A stretch of 64,000 nt of DNA from Saururus chinensis (taxonomy: Eukaryota > Streptophyta > Magnoliopsida > Piperales > Saururaceae): assembly GCA_035235625.1 (NCBI GenBank), contig CP141146.1, positions 15,618,501-15,682,500 of the forward strand. The letters run 5' to 3'. The stretch's first letter is position 1. Each line of letters opens with the position of its first letter. The notes beneath the pieces were generated by a model. That model searched no databases. It worked only from the letters and a program-made list of their open reading frames with translations, and was not told where the DNA came from. Position numbers and translations under genes: made by a program. This document shows positions 11,830-24,051 of the stretch, in pieces.

Positions 11830-12900
11830 AGATTTTTGAGTTGCGTGAAGTGGATTGATAGTCACTTATGGTTTTTTGTTGAATATTATGTATAACCAGC
11901 AAAGGAGACATTGTATCAAACTCAATTTCGTTGTATACTTTTAAGGCTAGACTAGGTCTCATAGTTTTCCCTTTTTAGGGTTTTCCACGTAAAAAATTTA
12001 TGTGTCTTACTTTTTATTTACTTGTTTATTTAATTATTTGACAAGTCATATAAATTAGGTTTTAGATCATTACATGTTTTATTGATAAATAACATTAGTA
12101 GAGTAATTAGATTATTTTAGGAGTTGGGAATCTAATTGGAAATTGGTAGTCTAATGCACACTTGAAGTGATACCTAGTGTGCCGCATTTGCTACCAAAAC
12201 CAAGTAGAGTGTTTACCTCTACTCTACGTGTAGACCCTCTATTTGGTCAACACATAATATGAAAACCGTTCCTGATCATCACCACATGTACAAGCTACTT
12301 TTTTATTCACACTACCCAATCTATTCTTTTCTCAATAATGTTTCTCTTTTTTAGTGGAATTCAACTCATCTACCTATTATTTGGGCTGCAACATTATTTT
12401 ATGAGGCTAGGGTATTCTTTTTTTCCTTGGCCTCTTTTAACTTATTAATATTGACATGTTGACACATCATTAACATGTCCAGGTACATGTTGATGTGCGG
12501 CTGTTATCCTCCTCAGTTCCCCATGAAAGTTTAATATCCATCTAGATGGCTTAGCTGATTACCACATTGCCCTTAGTCTGATTATCTTAGAAAGATAAAG
12601 ATTGAGATATAGCCACATTGCACATAAATTTAATTTAAGCACTAACATTAATTAAACCTAATGTCTACGCATTCATAATCATGTTCATCAACAACTAAAC
12701 AATCAACATGCAAAACACACATATAAACACACAATTTTTTCGTGGGAAACCCAAACTAGGATAAAAAACCACGAAGTCGCTCAATGACTATATCAATGCA
12801 CTAGTAAGCAAGACTTTACATCGACACTAGCAAACCACCAACCTTTGTGAAGAATCTAACCTAAAATAATTTAATTTAGATCTCCCCAAACTCTTTTGTT
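11830..12900. mobile_element. Two copia-type LTR end remnants
   Basis: At about 11930-12010 the plus strand has TTGTATACTTTTAAGGCTAG followed by TAGGGTTTTCCACGTAAAAA, a typical U5-like end of plant copia LTRs. At about 12735-12755 the minus strand has GGGTTTCCCACGAAAAAATT, a related U5-like end in the opposite direction. No element can be closed around either. Confidence 0.4.
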
Positions 12901-13411
12901 GTTGGGCTTCATGTCTTCTCTCCAAGCCAAGAAACTTTTCTTCTACTTGCTTTATCTGTATCTCCTTCTAGCATTTTCAAACAAGCTTCTCTTGTTTATA
13001 ACTTTAGCCTTTTGTCTTCAATCCTTCATTGAAGTTTGCTACAACTCATCTCATGTATATGTGTATGAAATACTCTCTTTTCAGTTGTATGTCACTCAAG
13101 GAATCACCATTAATATTAACTTTGAAGCACAATGATGATCTCTTGTATAAAACTATGAACAAAAGATTTTTTTGTGTTTACTTTGCCCTTGTATAATTCA
13201 TTAACTCGATTCTTGAGTTATACTTCATTAGGAATGAATTCTCTTTTAGAAAGCCTTAATCTAGGTAAGTAACATAAACAACAATCAATCGTTTGACACT
13301 GATCAATCATTCATTGTTCTAATTAGGGTATGACTCTCTAAGCGATCGATCTTTCAAGAGATTGATCGATCGATAAACTCTCGACCAAATTTTACACAAT
13401 CCTATTTAGGT
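12901..13411. other. Intergenic, LTR-like motifs only
   Basis: GATCGATCGATAA and related motifs (13340-13380) match those in the copia-type LTR remnants above. No gene is visible. Confidence 0.3.
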
Positions 13412-14080
13412 ATCTGTAACATCTATAGTTTTAATTCTAATTTTTATAATATTTTTATGGTAAAAGTTTAGTTTTGATAGAGTTCTAAGAGACTAACATA
13501 ATGAGCCTACGGAACGGCTAAATTGGACATCGGGATCATAATTTACTACCTCGAGAAGCCTATCATATGGATGGGTCCCACTTGAAAAAGTGTGAGATAA
13601 TGGCCCATAAATAGTCTTGTATCATAGGATTTGTTAATATTAGATCAACGGTACTAAGAAAGCATAAATCTGAGTTCGGGGTAGAAAGTTACGCTTATTC
13701 AAAGTTTTTTGTTTTAAGAAAATAATTAATTATTTGAAAATCTGGTCGGTGCGGTGCTACCAAGGGAGATGCGATACAAGGGGTGATGTGGCCAGCATTG
13801 CCCAACTTGGCATAAGAGTTGTACCTGGCACAATACGTAGCTCCACGACACGAGCTTGCCAACACTATATAAAGGGCCATTTTTTTGGATTTTTCACTCT
13901 TTTGCAAGTTCTAGACTCTTTTTAAGTCCGATTTGGATCATTAAAGTGGTTTTTTTCATATAATTTGAGTGTGCTTTACATGATGGAACACTTGTTTTAA
14001 GGATTTAAAGACTCTAGAAGGGCAAAGATCGTTATCTAAGTAGAGGTGTTCTCCTCATCGCCTTCAAACTTGTGCAATTT
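13412..14080 (+). mobile_element. Chromovirus-type (Del/Tekay-like) LTR, 5' part
   Basis: The segment begins TGTAACATCTATAG. At about 13560-13680 it contains the block ATATGGATGGGTCCCA, then CGGTACTAAGAA, then AGAAAGTTACGCTTAT, in the order seen in the LTRs at 25675 and 36493 (minus) and in the remnant at 45657 (minus). A TATA-like ACTATATAAAGGG occurs at 13863. The LTR is cut at about 14080, where truncated CACTA element 2 starts. Confidence 0.55.
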
Positions 14081-15789
14081 TTTATTAAATGCGTCGCTAA
14101 TAGTTTGTATTATAGCGCCACTTTTAAGAAAGCATCACAAATAAAATAAATTTATTTTATAAAAAATATTAATCTTATTAGCGACCTTTGTTAAAAGTGG
14201 CGCTAATAATACAACTATTAGCGACGCTTTTAATATTAGTGACATATTTTTAATAGTGTTGCTAATATCTTTATTAATTAATTTTATTTAATAAATAAAA
14301 ATTAAAAAGAACTTCTCAAATATAATATATTTTATTTAATATTTATTATTTTGTATATAATACATAAATATTAAAAAAATTAAATATAAAATTCTCAAAT
14401 ATAATTATTTTATTTAATATTTATTATTTTTATATATAATAAATAAATAATAAATAAAATTTGCCTACTTTATCCCCACTCCTCAGAGCTGAGGCTCACG
14501 TTGCATGTGTTCGAGAAATAAAAAGAGGAGAAAGAGATGAGAGAGGGGGGAGAGAGTACTGAAGAGATAGATCTAGAGAAGAGAGAATGGAGAGAGTAGA
14601 GAGAGTGAGAGTAGATAGAGAGAGTGAGGAGGAAAGAGAGGGAGAAGAGAGAGAGAATAGAGAGGGAGAGAGAGGAGAGCGAGTGGAGAGAGAGTGAGAA
14701 GAGGAGCTAGAGGGAAGAGAGAGGAGAGAGAGGGTAGAGATAGATGACAGAGAGAGGGAGTAGAAGTGAGGGAGAGGATTTTAATTATACATCATTTTTT
14801 AAAATATTAAAAAATATAAAAAAGTTTATATTAGCGACACATATTAGTATGTGTTACTACTACCCTAGGGTATTCGCCATGCATACCCATATATGTTGCT
14901 ACTACCCTAGGGTAGTAGTAATGCATATACTTATGCGTCGATACTAACTAGATCTAGAGAGTGGAGAGAGAGAGTAAAGAGGAGAGATAGAGAGAGAGTG
15001 TGTGTGAGTGAGTGAGTGAGTGAGAGAGTGAGTGGGAGAGGGGGGAAAGAGAAGAGAAGAATTATTTGCGACATATATAAATGTGTCACAAAAGTTATAA
15101 CTATTAGCAACGCTTTTTTAGAAGTGTCGCTTATAATATAACTAATAATTCTACTTATATAAAAGTGTCTCTAATATTAATCATATTTGCAGCATCGCTA
15201 ATATTTATATATTTTAAAATGATAAAAAAAGTATCCAAGTGTCTCTAATAGTTGAACTATTAGCGACGCTTTTAAAAGAGTGTCTCTAATAGTTACAAAT
15301 TTAATAAAAAAATTTTAATTTTCTAACTATTAGTGATGCCTAATGACAAACGCGTCTCTAATAATAACACTATTAGGGACACTTAGATATAAGTGTCCCT
15401 AATAGTTGAACTAGTAGTGATACTTTTAAAACAACATCACTAATACTTTTAAATTTAATAAAAAAAATTAAAATTTTCTAACTATTTATTAGTTATAATA
15501 AATAAATAACTAAAAAAAAGCTACGGTTATTAGCGACGCTCAGTAATGAGTGTCGCTAATAGAGTGCTTAGTTGCCCTTTTTCTCTCTCATCCTCTCTCT
15601 CTCTCCCGTTGACGACGGAGATGGCCACCAAGACCTCCACGATGTCCGCCTCGATGACCACCCCCCTCCTCCCTCTCACCATCCCCCCACCGGATTCAAT
15701 TTAAGTAGTTGGGTACTTAAAAAGAGTGTTATAAGATTATTTTTTATTCTTTCATAAGTGGGTTTCATCATCTAATAAAAAATTTTATT

Positions 15790-18110
15790 TTCAAATGTAA
15801 CTATTAATATAAGATGAGAGTGAGAGAGAGTGTGAGAGGAGAGAGAGAAGAGGATGAGAGAGAGGAGAGGGAGAGCATGAGAAAGGATATAGAGAGAGGA
15901 GAGAGAAGAGGGTGAGAGAGAGGATAGATGAGAGGGAGAGGATGAGAGAGGATAGAGGAGAGAGAGAGAGGATGAGAGTGAGAGAGTGGAGAGAGAGAGA
16001 GTTAGAGGAGAGAGAGAAGAGGATGAGAGAGTGGAGAGAGAGAAGAGAGGATTTTAATTTGGTTTTTTAAAAAAATTTATTATATTTTATATTTTAAAAT
16101 TAAGAAAAAAGAAATAAAATAAAATGTATTAATGATCCATAGGAATATGCGACACTAATACTCTTAGCATTAGAGATGCATATACGTATGTGTCACTAAT
16201 ACTTAAGGTATTCTTGACATATTTTTCTATGCGATGCTACTACCTTCTAATTTATTTTTATCAATTTAAATATAGAGAGATAGTGAGTGGAATAGGAGGC
16301 TATAGAGAGATGAGAGAGAAAGATGAGAATGAGAGAGAGTTGAGAGAAAGGATGAGAGAGGATATAGAGAAAGAGGAGAGTGAGAGAGAGGAGGAGAGCA
16401 TTTTAATTTGATTTTTTAAAAAAAATATTATATATATTATATTTTAAAATTTTAAAATAAAATAGAATATGCATCACTAATACTCTTAGTATTAGGGACA
16501 CATACATATATGCGTCACTAATACTGCATCACTAATACTCTTAGTATTAGTGACGCATATATGTATGTGTCGCTAATACTTAAGTTATTAGGGACACATT
16601 TTTCTATGTGTTGCTAATACCTTCTAATTTATTTTTATTAATTTTTAAAATATAGAGAGAGATAGTGAGTAGAGAGATGCTATAGAGAGAGACAAAGAGG
16701 ATGAGAGTGAGAGAGAGGAGAGGGAGAGGATGAGACTGAGAGAGAGGAGAAAGAGTGTGAGGAGAGAGAGAGAGAGAGAGAGAGGAGGATGAGAGAAGAG
16801 AGGGAGAGCATGAGAGAGGATATAGAGAGAGAGGAGAGAGAAGAGGATGAGAGAGAGAAGAGAGAGAATTTTAATTTGGAATTTTTTAATTTTTTTATTA
16901 TATATTATATTTTAAATTTAAGAAAAAAAATAAAATAAAATTATTAGTGACACATAGGAATATGCAACATTAATACTCTTAGCATTAGCAATGCATATAA
17001 GTATGTGTCGCTAATACTTAAGGTATTAGCGACGTATTTTTCTATGTATCGCTACTACCTTCTAATTTATTCTTATTAATTTTAAAATATAAAGAGAGAT
17101 AGTGAGTGGAATAAGAAGCTATAGAGAGAGAAAGATGAGTGTGAGAAAGAGGAGAGGGAGAGGATGAGAGAGCATATAGAGAGAGAGAAAGAGGACGAGA
17201 GTGAGATAGAGGAGGAGAGAGAGAAGAGAAGAGAGGATTTTAATTTATATTTTTTTAAAAAATTATTATATATTATACTTAAAAATTAAGAAAAAAATAT
17301 AAAATAAAATAAAATATGTGTGACTAATACTCTTGGTATTAGGGACACAACAATATGTGTTACCAATATTCTTAGTATTAGCGACACATATACGTATAAG
17401 TCACTAATATTTAAGGTATTAGGGACGTATTTTTTTATGTGTCGCTAATACCTTCTAATTTATTTTTATTAATTTTAAAGATATAGAGAGATATACTGAG
17501 TAGAGAGAAGCTACAGAGAGGGAGAGAGAAAGAGGATGAGAGTGAGAGAGAGGAGAGGGAGAGGATGAGAGACGATATAGAGAGAAAGATGATGAGAGAG
17601 AGGAGAGTGAGTGAGAGGAGAGAGAGAAGAGGATGAGTGAGAGGAGAGGGAGAGGATGAGAGTGGATATAGAGAGAGAGAGAGAGAGGATGAGAGTGGAT
17701 ATAGAGAGAGAGAGGATTTAAATTTGGATTTTTTAAAATCTTTTTTATAATATATTATATTTTAAAATTATGGAAAAGAAATAAAATAAAATTTATTATC
17801 GACGCATAAGAATATGCATCACTAATACTCTTAGCATTAGTGACGCGTATACATATGTGTCGTTAACACTTAAGGTATTAGCGACATATTTTTCTATGCA
17901 TCGCTAATACCTTCTAATTTATTTTTATCAATTTTAAAATATTGAGAGATAGTGAGTAGAGAGAGGCTATAGAGAGAGAAAGAGGATGAGAGTGAGACAG
18001 AGACAGGAGAAGGAGAGGATGAGAGAGGATATAGAAGAGAGAGAGAAAGAGAAAGAGGGTGAGATAGAAAGAGGGAGAGGATAGGGAATAGGAGGACAGA
18101 AAGAGAGGAG
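15790..18110 (+). repeat. Higher-order GAGA/palindrome repeat in CACTA element 2
   Basis: The marker CTTCTAATTTATT recurs at about 16243, 16621, 17059, 17450 and 17911, giving periods of roughly 380-460 bp. Each unit has a GAGA tract of 60-200 bp, an ATTTTAATTTGG-like AT spacer, and paired TATTAGNGACGCATA / TATGTGTCGCTAATA arms. The architecture matches element 1, but the units are longer. Confidence 0.75.
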
Positions 18111-18114
18111 AGAG

Positions 18115-18440
18115 TGTAGAGAGAGGAGAGGGAGTACTACCATCCCCCCTCTCTCCCTCCTCTCTCATCCTTTCTACCCCTCTCTCTCCTCTCTCTACCC
18201 CTCTCTCTCTCCTCTCTCTATACACACACACACTCTCTCTCTCCTCTCTCTACACACACTCTCTATCTTCTTTCTCCTCTCTTTCCTCTCTCTCTCTCTT
18301 CACACACTCTCTACCACTCTCTCTTCACACACTCTTTCTCTACCTTCTCTCTCTTCACACACTCTTTCTCTACCTTCTCTCTCTTCACACACACTCTCTC
18401 TTCTATGTCTACACTCTCTCTCCTCTCCGCTCTCCTCTCT
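18115..18440 (+). repeat. Pyrimidine-rich (CTCT) simple-repeat tract
   Basis: Near-pure CT sequence with CTCTCTTCACACACTCTTTC units repeated around 18290-18400. It is the strand complement of the GAGA tracts upstream, so the two arms could pair. A similar tract sits at 33670-33930 in the complete CACTA element. Confidence 0.8.
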
Positions 18441-18599
18441 TTTTTGTTGCTCTAAATTTGGCCGGGTCTAAAGTTTAATTATTAGCGATTTATAAACATC
18501 GCTATAAACTTACTTATAGCGATTTATAAATGTCGCCATAAGTTTCTGTTTTGTCGCGCACGGTCGGTAGAAGTTTTTTCCCGACCGCATTTAAATTCC

Positions 18600-19735
18600 C
18601 ATGATGGGGGCATTTGGTTGCTACATATACCGACATGCCGGTTCAGTTGCTGTAGTGCCCTGTGAGACTCTAGTTCATGAGGAGGAGAAAGAGAAGGAGG
18701 ACAAGTGGATTTAATTGGGAGTGGGGGGGATTTTCTGGTTATGGGATTTTGGCGATCTCCAAAGCCCCCATGTCAGGCTCTGGCAAGCTCCCCACCTCCC
18801 GTTGTGGCCTCGACGTAGCCTCCCTCTTCGTCCACTCTGAGTTCCACTTCCCCGCCTGCTGCCTTTACCAGCTCTCCCTCCCCCATCCCTCCCCTTACCC
18901 CTCCTCCTTTGCCCGCTGTAGGAGAAGGATGTGGTCAACGAGCTCCTCACTGCCTCCATGTGGCCCTGCTTTCCCACCGCCCGGTCAACCTCATTTCGAC
19001 TCAAGAGTGCGTTGTTCCAATCTGATCGAGTTCACCACCAGACTCTTGATCGCTACTGTTGCGCGTCCACCATCCTACCGTCGCCTCAAGTAGGCCATGC
19101 TGCCGCTGCCTCCGGTAACCCTCCTCCCCTCCACTGCTGCTGTTTGTTCCTCCTCCCCAGTTCCCCCACCCTTCTATCCCCTCCCATCTGTTTCCCTTTC
19201 TCCCCCTTCCACTGCCAACTGTCGGAGTCTAGATCCCCCGCCGGATTCTGGCTCCCCACCCCCTCCTCCCTCCCCCTCCACCCTCTCTCCTCGTGCCCTC
19301 CCCTCCCTGGTCCCCTCTCCCTCCCCCTCTCTTTTCCCTTTCTCCCCTCCTCTACTACCCACCCCCTCCATCTCCCCCCCCCCCCCGGTCCCCTCCCCTT
19401 CAAGTTCCCTTTCTCTCCCCCGCTCCCTCTCTCTTGTTGCCGCCGAATGAGGGGGCTCCGGTTGGCGAGAATCTGGTTCCCTTCCGGATTCCGCCCCCCT
19501 CCCCCCGCCTCCACTATCACCGACGTAGGATGGGGCTGCGGATACCGAAGTCTGGTTCCCCCGCTGGATTCCTGCTCCTCCCCCATTCCACCCTCTGTCC
19601 CCAGTCCTCCCCCTCCCTCGATGTTGGATCCATCTCTGTTGTCAAATTCTGGCACTACCCCCTTCCCCTAGTTCCCCTTCCTCCCCTACCCCTGCCAGAG
19701 GAGGGGTGCTAGACTCCAGCATCCATCTTATCATC
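18600..19735 (+). other. GC-rich insert inside CACTA element 2 (possible captured DNA)
   Basis: A C-rich segment of about 1.1 kb lies between the pyrimidine tract and the right subterminal array. Open frames exist on both strands because of the composition: they are Pro/Ser-rich on plus and Gly/Arg/Glu-rich on minus. A motif like TCTGGTTCCC followed by GGATTC recurs at about 19238, 19474 and 19551. CACTA elements are known to carry host gene fragments, but I recognise no source gene and call no protein. Confidence 0.45.
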
Positions 19736-19739
19736 TCGC

Positions 19740-20521
19740 CTCTCATAGCATTTTTTAATTTTTTTGTTATTAGTGACATTTTTCAAGCGTCGCTAATAAG
19801 TTTTTTTATTTTTTCAAATTTATTTTTTATTAGCGACGCATTTTAAAGTGTTGCTAAAAATATTTTATTTTTTAAAAACTAATTTATTACTAGAGACGCT
19901 TATGAAAGCGTCGGTAATAAGATTTTTTAATTTTTAAAATTTATTTTCTTATTAGCGACGAATTCTAAAGCGTCAAATAAGATTTTATTTTTTTAAGAAT
20001 AAATTTATTATTATTGACTTTTATAGAAGTGTCACTAATAAGATTTTTAAAATTTTTAAAAGTAATAAGGTTTTTTATTAGGGACGCTTTCAAAAGCATC
20101 GTTAATAATTTCTTTATTATTAGCGACACATAGACAAGCATCGCCAATAAGGTATTTTTTACTTTTTAAAAAAATTTATATTAGTGACGCTTTGTGAAGC
20201 GTCACTACTAATAATAAATGAAGCGTCACTAATAATTAATTATTAGAGATGCTTAGTATTAAGCGTATCTAATAATTTACTATTAGTGATGTCTTAATAA
20301 AGTGTTGCAAAAGGAAAGTAATTAGTGACGCAAAAGCAAATGTCACTAATAGTAGACTATTAGCAATGCTTTATCATAAGCGTCGCTAATGAGTAATAGG
20401 GCCTTAATTTTTTCGACGCATTTAGTGATACTTTTTAAGAGTCGTTAATAGTCATTAGCGATGCTTGTATGACTATTAGAGACGTTTAAAAGCATTGATA
20501 ATAAGCCTTTTTGTTGCAGTG
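19740..20521 (+). repeat. Right subterminal array of CACTA element 2
   Basis: About fifteen short inverted pairs, each an arm like TTATTAGCGACGC facing GCGTCGCTAATAA around a 4-10 nt centre, run up to the terminus at 20521. In CACTA elements such subterminal motifs are the binding sites of the TNPA-type protein (family knowledge). Confidence 0.8.
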
Positions 20522-21757
20522 TGGTGAAGCCGATATCAAAGTCGAAACGAAGCTACAAGAAATAAGAAACATAAGTTAGTAAAATTAAAAGAAAGAAAAT
20601 AATATATAGGTATTTTAGAGAATTTATATCACATGTATGAATGTTTATATGTATAGGGCTATTTTGTGTATAATATAAAAATAATATTTATTTTGTGTCA
20701 TACATATCTAAAGACTATTTTGATAAATTTTTAAAAAAGTAATTATCAGGTTCAGTGGTCGTATAACCAGCATAATGCTTGAGTATGATTGCAATTACCT
20801 CGTGTCAATTACCAGGAATTCAAATTAGTAGACTTCTACATAACAACCATGAGAGGGAAGAAATTAAATTATTCACTGCTGTCAAGTTGGATGTCCTCCG
20901 ACTTTACACAAGCCGTACATTAGCGTTAGGACATTGCGGTAGCACATGGAAAGTACCAACTAGGTTCTAGAGAAACATAGGGGAGAAAAGGGGTCCGAAC
21001 ATTTGCGTACCGAGCCTTCTAACTTCTTAGTTGACATCTGCCAAAAACAAAAAAGCCTTCCTGGCTGGTAGAAAGTCGTGTTGATTGTGTTTATGGTCAT
21101 GGTGTTTATACTATGACCACATTCTTCCTTGTTAACGTGTTCTATTTAAACTTTGAAAAGTATTATATAATTAAAAAAAATTATATGAGTTTGTACTCCC
21201 ACTCATTTAACTAGCAAATCTTAAGCCCAAATATCATGAATTCTCAAATTAAGATATAACGGAGGATCAAGGAGGCTAAAATTATTTTAACTTTTTTAAG
21301 TTATAGAATGAGTTTATATGCACCGCAATAAACCCTTCAGTACCTCAATAACTCGGTAAACCCCTTTATAAATTGATAAATAAAATAAAGTACTGAGGAG
21401 ATTAGTGAGATTCATTCTATGTCATGTGTATTGTTAAATTAAAATTTAATAATATGTAATAACCGGGCTCACATAGTATATAAATGGGACTTAACAAAAA
21501 AATTATTTTAATCTTTATTAATAATATTATTTAAATTATAAATTAAATAGTAATACCTTAACCTGACGAGGATTCCATGACTAAAAACACCATACTACAT
21601 AGAAACACACCCCTATTCATTATACTAACGCTCCTATGTATGGTCCAACTATGTAGGATAGTCACGGTTTTTTCATAAGAACACGTTTTGGTCAACCAGT
21701 TCAGAGCTTCTCATTTCCTCGTTCGTCAAAAGAAGCACAAAGAAGGAGAGTGCGATT
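20522..21757 (+). other. Upstream region of lipase copy 1
   Basis: The block 20740-20900 (ATAACCAGCATAATGCTTGA, CAATTACCTCGTGTCAAT, CCAGGAATTCAAATT) aligns with 49795-49945 upstream of lipase copy 2. This shows that the duplication which made copies 1 and 2 included upstream DNA. The remainder (20960-21757) is AT-rich without a recognised element. Confidence 0.6.
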
Positions 21758-21759
21758 TC

Positions 21760-21771
21760 ATTATAAATACC
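21760..21771 (+). promoter_or_regulatory. TATA box candidate, lipase copy 1
   Basis: ATTATAAATACC sits about 155 bp upstream of the start codon. Transcription would begin near 21795 and give a leader with a GAA-rich purine tract (21858-21904). Confidence 0.6.
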
Positions 21772-21917
21772 AACTTAGAGCTCTGGCAGTTTCAGTCATT
21801 TCCCGTGCAAACAGAGAATTCATATCCCTTGAAGAACCCCCTCTTTCTCCCACCCAGAAGAAGAAGAAAGAAGAAAGAAGAAAGAAGAAAGAAGAAGAAG
21901 AAGGTAGCTGAAAGGCA

Positions 21918-24051
21918 ATGGCCATCTCTCTGCCCGAGACGACTGCTCTCCAACTCCGGCACTGCCTCCCCCGATCCGGGCTTTCCCCATCTCCATCTCC
22001 TCTACAAGCTGTGAGCTGCAAATGGGCCACAGACCTGCGCCCACAAAACATTCAGCCTAGAAGAAGAAAACGCATTACGGCCATCACCCGGGCATCCCCT
22101 CCCAAAACAGAAGAGTCCCTCGGCTCCATGATTACCGAGCTCCAAATCCGGAGGGGGCGTGAGTACAGCGAGCTGGATGGATACGATGAGGAAGAAGAAG
22201 AGGAAATGAGAGGAAAAGCTCAAGTGGGCTTGAAGCTGGCCGAGAGGTGGAGGGAGATCCAGGGAGAAGGTGACTGGGCGGGTCTGCTGGACCCGATGGA
22301 CCCGCTTCTCAGGTCCGAGCTGATCCGGTACGGGGAGATGGCGCAGGCATGCTACGATGCCTTCGACTATGACCGCTACTCTCACCACTGCGGCAGCTGC
22401 AAGTACCATCGCCAAAGCTTCTTCGAGTGCCTCGGCATGCCGGATGCCGGCTACGAGGTCACCAGCTACCTCTACGCCACCTCCAGCATCGCCCTCCCCA
22501 ACTTCTTCCGAAAGTCGTCGAGGCAGTCGCACGTCTGGAGCGACGACGCAAACTGGATCGGCTTCGTCGCCGTCTCGGACGACGCCACTTCCCGCCGACT
22601 CGGCCGCCGAGACATAGTCGTTGCATGGCGTGGCACGGTCACCCGGCTCGAGTGGATCGCCGATCTGATGGACTTCCTAATGCCCTTCCCCGGCCACCCG
22701 ACCCCGGGGCTCAAAGTTGAGTCGGGCTTCTTGAACCTGTACACGGAGAAGGAGGAGAACTGCCGGTTCTGCAAGTACTCGGCCAGGGAGCAGATCCTGG
22801 CGGAGATACGGCGACTCGTCCATCAATACTCTTCTTCTGAGCAAGAGCTGAGCATCACCATCACAGGACACAGCCTTGGAGCAGCGCTCGCCGTGATGAG
22901 TGCATACGACATAGCAGCGAAGGGGCTGAACCGGAGGGCAGACGACGGACGGGAGGTGCCGGTGTCCGTCTTGTCGTTCGCGGGGCCGAGGGTGGGGAAC
23001 GGGCGGTTCAAGGAGGCGGTGGAGGCGGCGGGGGTGAGAGTGATGAGGGTGGTGAACGTGCACGACTCGGTGCCGAAGGTGCCCGGGCTGCTGGTGAACG
23101 AGCGGGTGCCGGCGCTGGTGCGGAGGCTGGTGGAGGAGTGGCTGCCCTGGAGCTACTCGCACGTGGGGGTGGAGCTGGCGCTGGACCACCGCCACTCCCC
23201 ATTTCTCCGGGCCACTGGTGACCCTTCTTTTTTGCACAACTTGGAGGCCCATCTTCACTTGCTTGACGGGTGAGCCCATCTTCCACTCTACTTTTGCACC
23301 TTTTTTATACTTTTACAGTTTGCATGCTTTTTATGCACATGGGGTTGGGAACTTAGGTCAAACATCCCAATATGTTTCTCAACTTCGTTCAATTTTCTTT
23401 GTCCTACATATCATTCCAATTTGAAGGTTATGAAGGGATTAAGAACTTAATAGTACTCGATTAACTTTCATTGGAAGTTTCCTTAAAAATTTGGAAAAGT
23501 TTAAACCTTAGATACTTAAAAAATTGACCGCATTTTGTAGTCTGCACACCCCTAAGAGCGGTTTTATTGCTATTTTTAAAATTTTTAAAAATGTCATTTA
23601 AATAAATATTTATATATGTTTAGTCTAGTTTAACATCATGTTTATGAGCTGCTATGATTAAATAATATTGTTCATATTATAAAGTGCTCAACTTATTACT
23701 ACTTTTTTACTGTCTTTATCCTTTTAACCATCGTCATAATCACTATAATTAAATGCTAATGGCTTCAATAATTCTGGTGGCAGTTATCATGGGAAAGGGA
23801 AGAGGTTCATGTTATCAAGTGGGAGGGACATTGCATTAGTAAATAAAGCAAGCGACTTTTTGAAGGATCACCACCTTGTCCCATCCTATTGGAGGCAAGA
23901 CGAGAACAAAGGTTTGATAAGGAGCCATGATGGACGGTGGATGCTGCCTGAGCGACCCCGTCTCGACGACCACCCTTCAGACATTCACCTTCATCTTGAG
24001 CAGATTGGTCTACCTTCTTCATCATCATCATCTTCTTCATCAGTACTTTAA
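21918..24051 (+). CDS. PLA1-Igamma: Phospholipase A1-Igamma-like plastidial lipase, copy 1
   Basis: Class-3 (alpha/beta-hydrolase) lipase expected to remove sn-1 acyl chains from plastid galactolipids or phosphatidylcholine; relatives (DAD1-like) can feed jasmonate precursor release. Exons 21918-23269 and 23784-24051 join across a 514-bp GT-AG intron (phase 2), giving 539 residues against about 515-530 for Arabidopsis relatives. Residues 1-56 are Ser/Pro/Arg-rich with almost no acid, like a plastid transit peptide. An acidic run (YDEEEEEE) follows, then the family block ERWREIQG...GLLDPMDP (109-129). The nucleophile is Ser319 in GHSLG; Asp383 (VHD) and probably His440 (HNLEAHLH) complete the triad by spacing, with His415 (YSHVG) the alternative. 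Exon 2 encodes YHGKG, the PSYWRQDENKG block and a Ser-rich tail. The start is the first ATG after the GAA-rich leader and has an AATGGC context. It is the most diverged of the three copies. Confidence 0.95.

Larger units (their letters stand above)
14087..20521 (+). mobile_element. CACTA transposon, 5'-truncated (element 2)
   Basis: The right terminus reads CTTTTTGTTGCAGTG (ending 20521), the complement of CACTGCAACAAAAAG, a CACTA-type inverted repeat. Left subterminal TTAGCGACGC units start at 14087 without a terminal CACTA, so the extreme left end is lost. The internal order is left subterminal array (14087-14280), AT-rich (14280-14460), GAGA tract, subterminal-like array (15065-15560), GAGA/palindrome repeats (15800-18110), pyrimidine tract (18115-18440), GC-rich insert (18600-19735) and right subterminal array (19740-20521). 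No transposase was seen. The element ends about 1.4 kb upstream of lipase copy 1. Confidence 0.8.

Noticed and set aside
18931-19671. 246-codon Pro/Ser-rich frame in CACTA element 2, with 189 codons antisense
   Set aside because: C-rich composition keeps several frames open on both strands; no domain and no codon bias.
4967-20521. Elements 1 and 2 as two halves of one CACTA element split by 7279-14086
   Set aside because: Both begin with left-type subterminal and AT-rich sections, so joining them would give two left ends; they are separate copies.
23270-23273. Lipase ending at the TGA right after exon 1
   Set aside because: The TGA overlaps a GTGAGC splice donor; the downstream exon restores YHGKG and the conserved C-terminus in all three copies.
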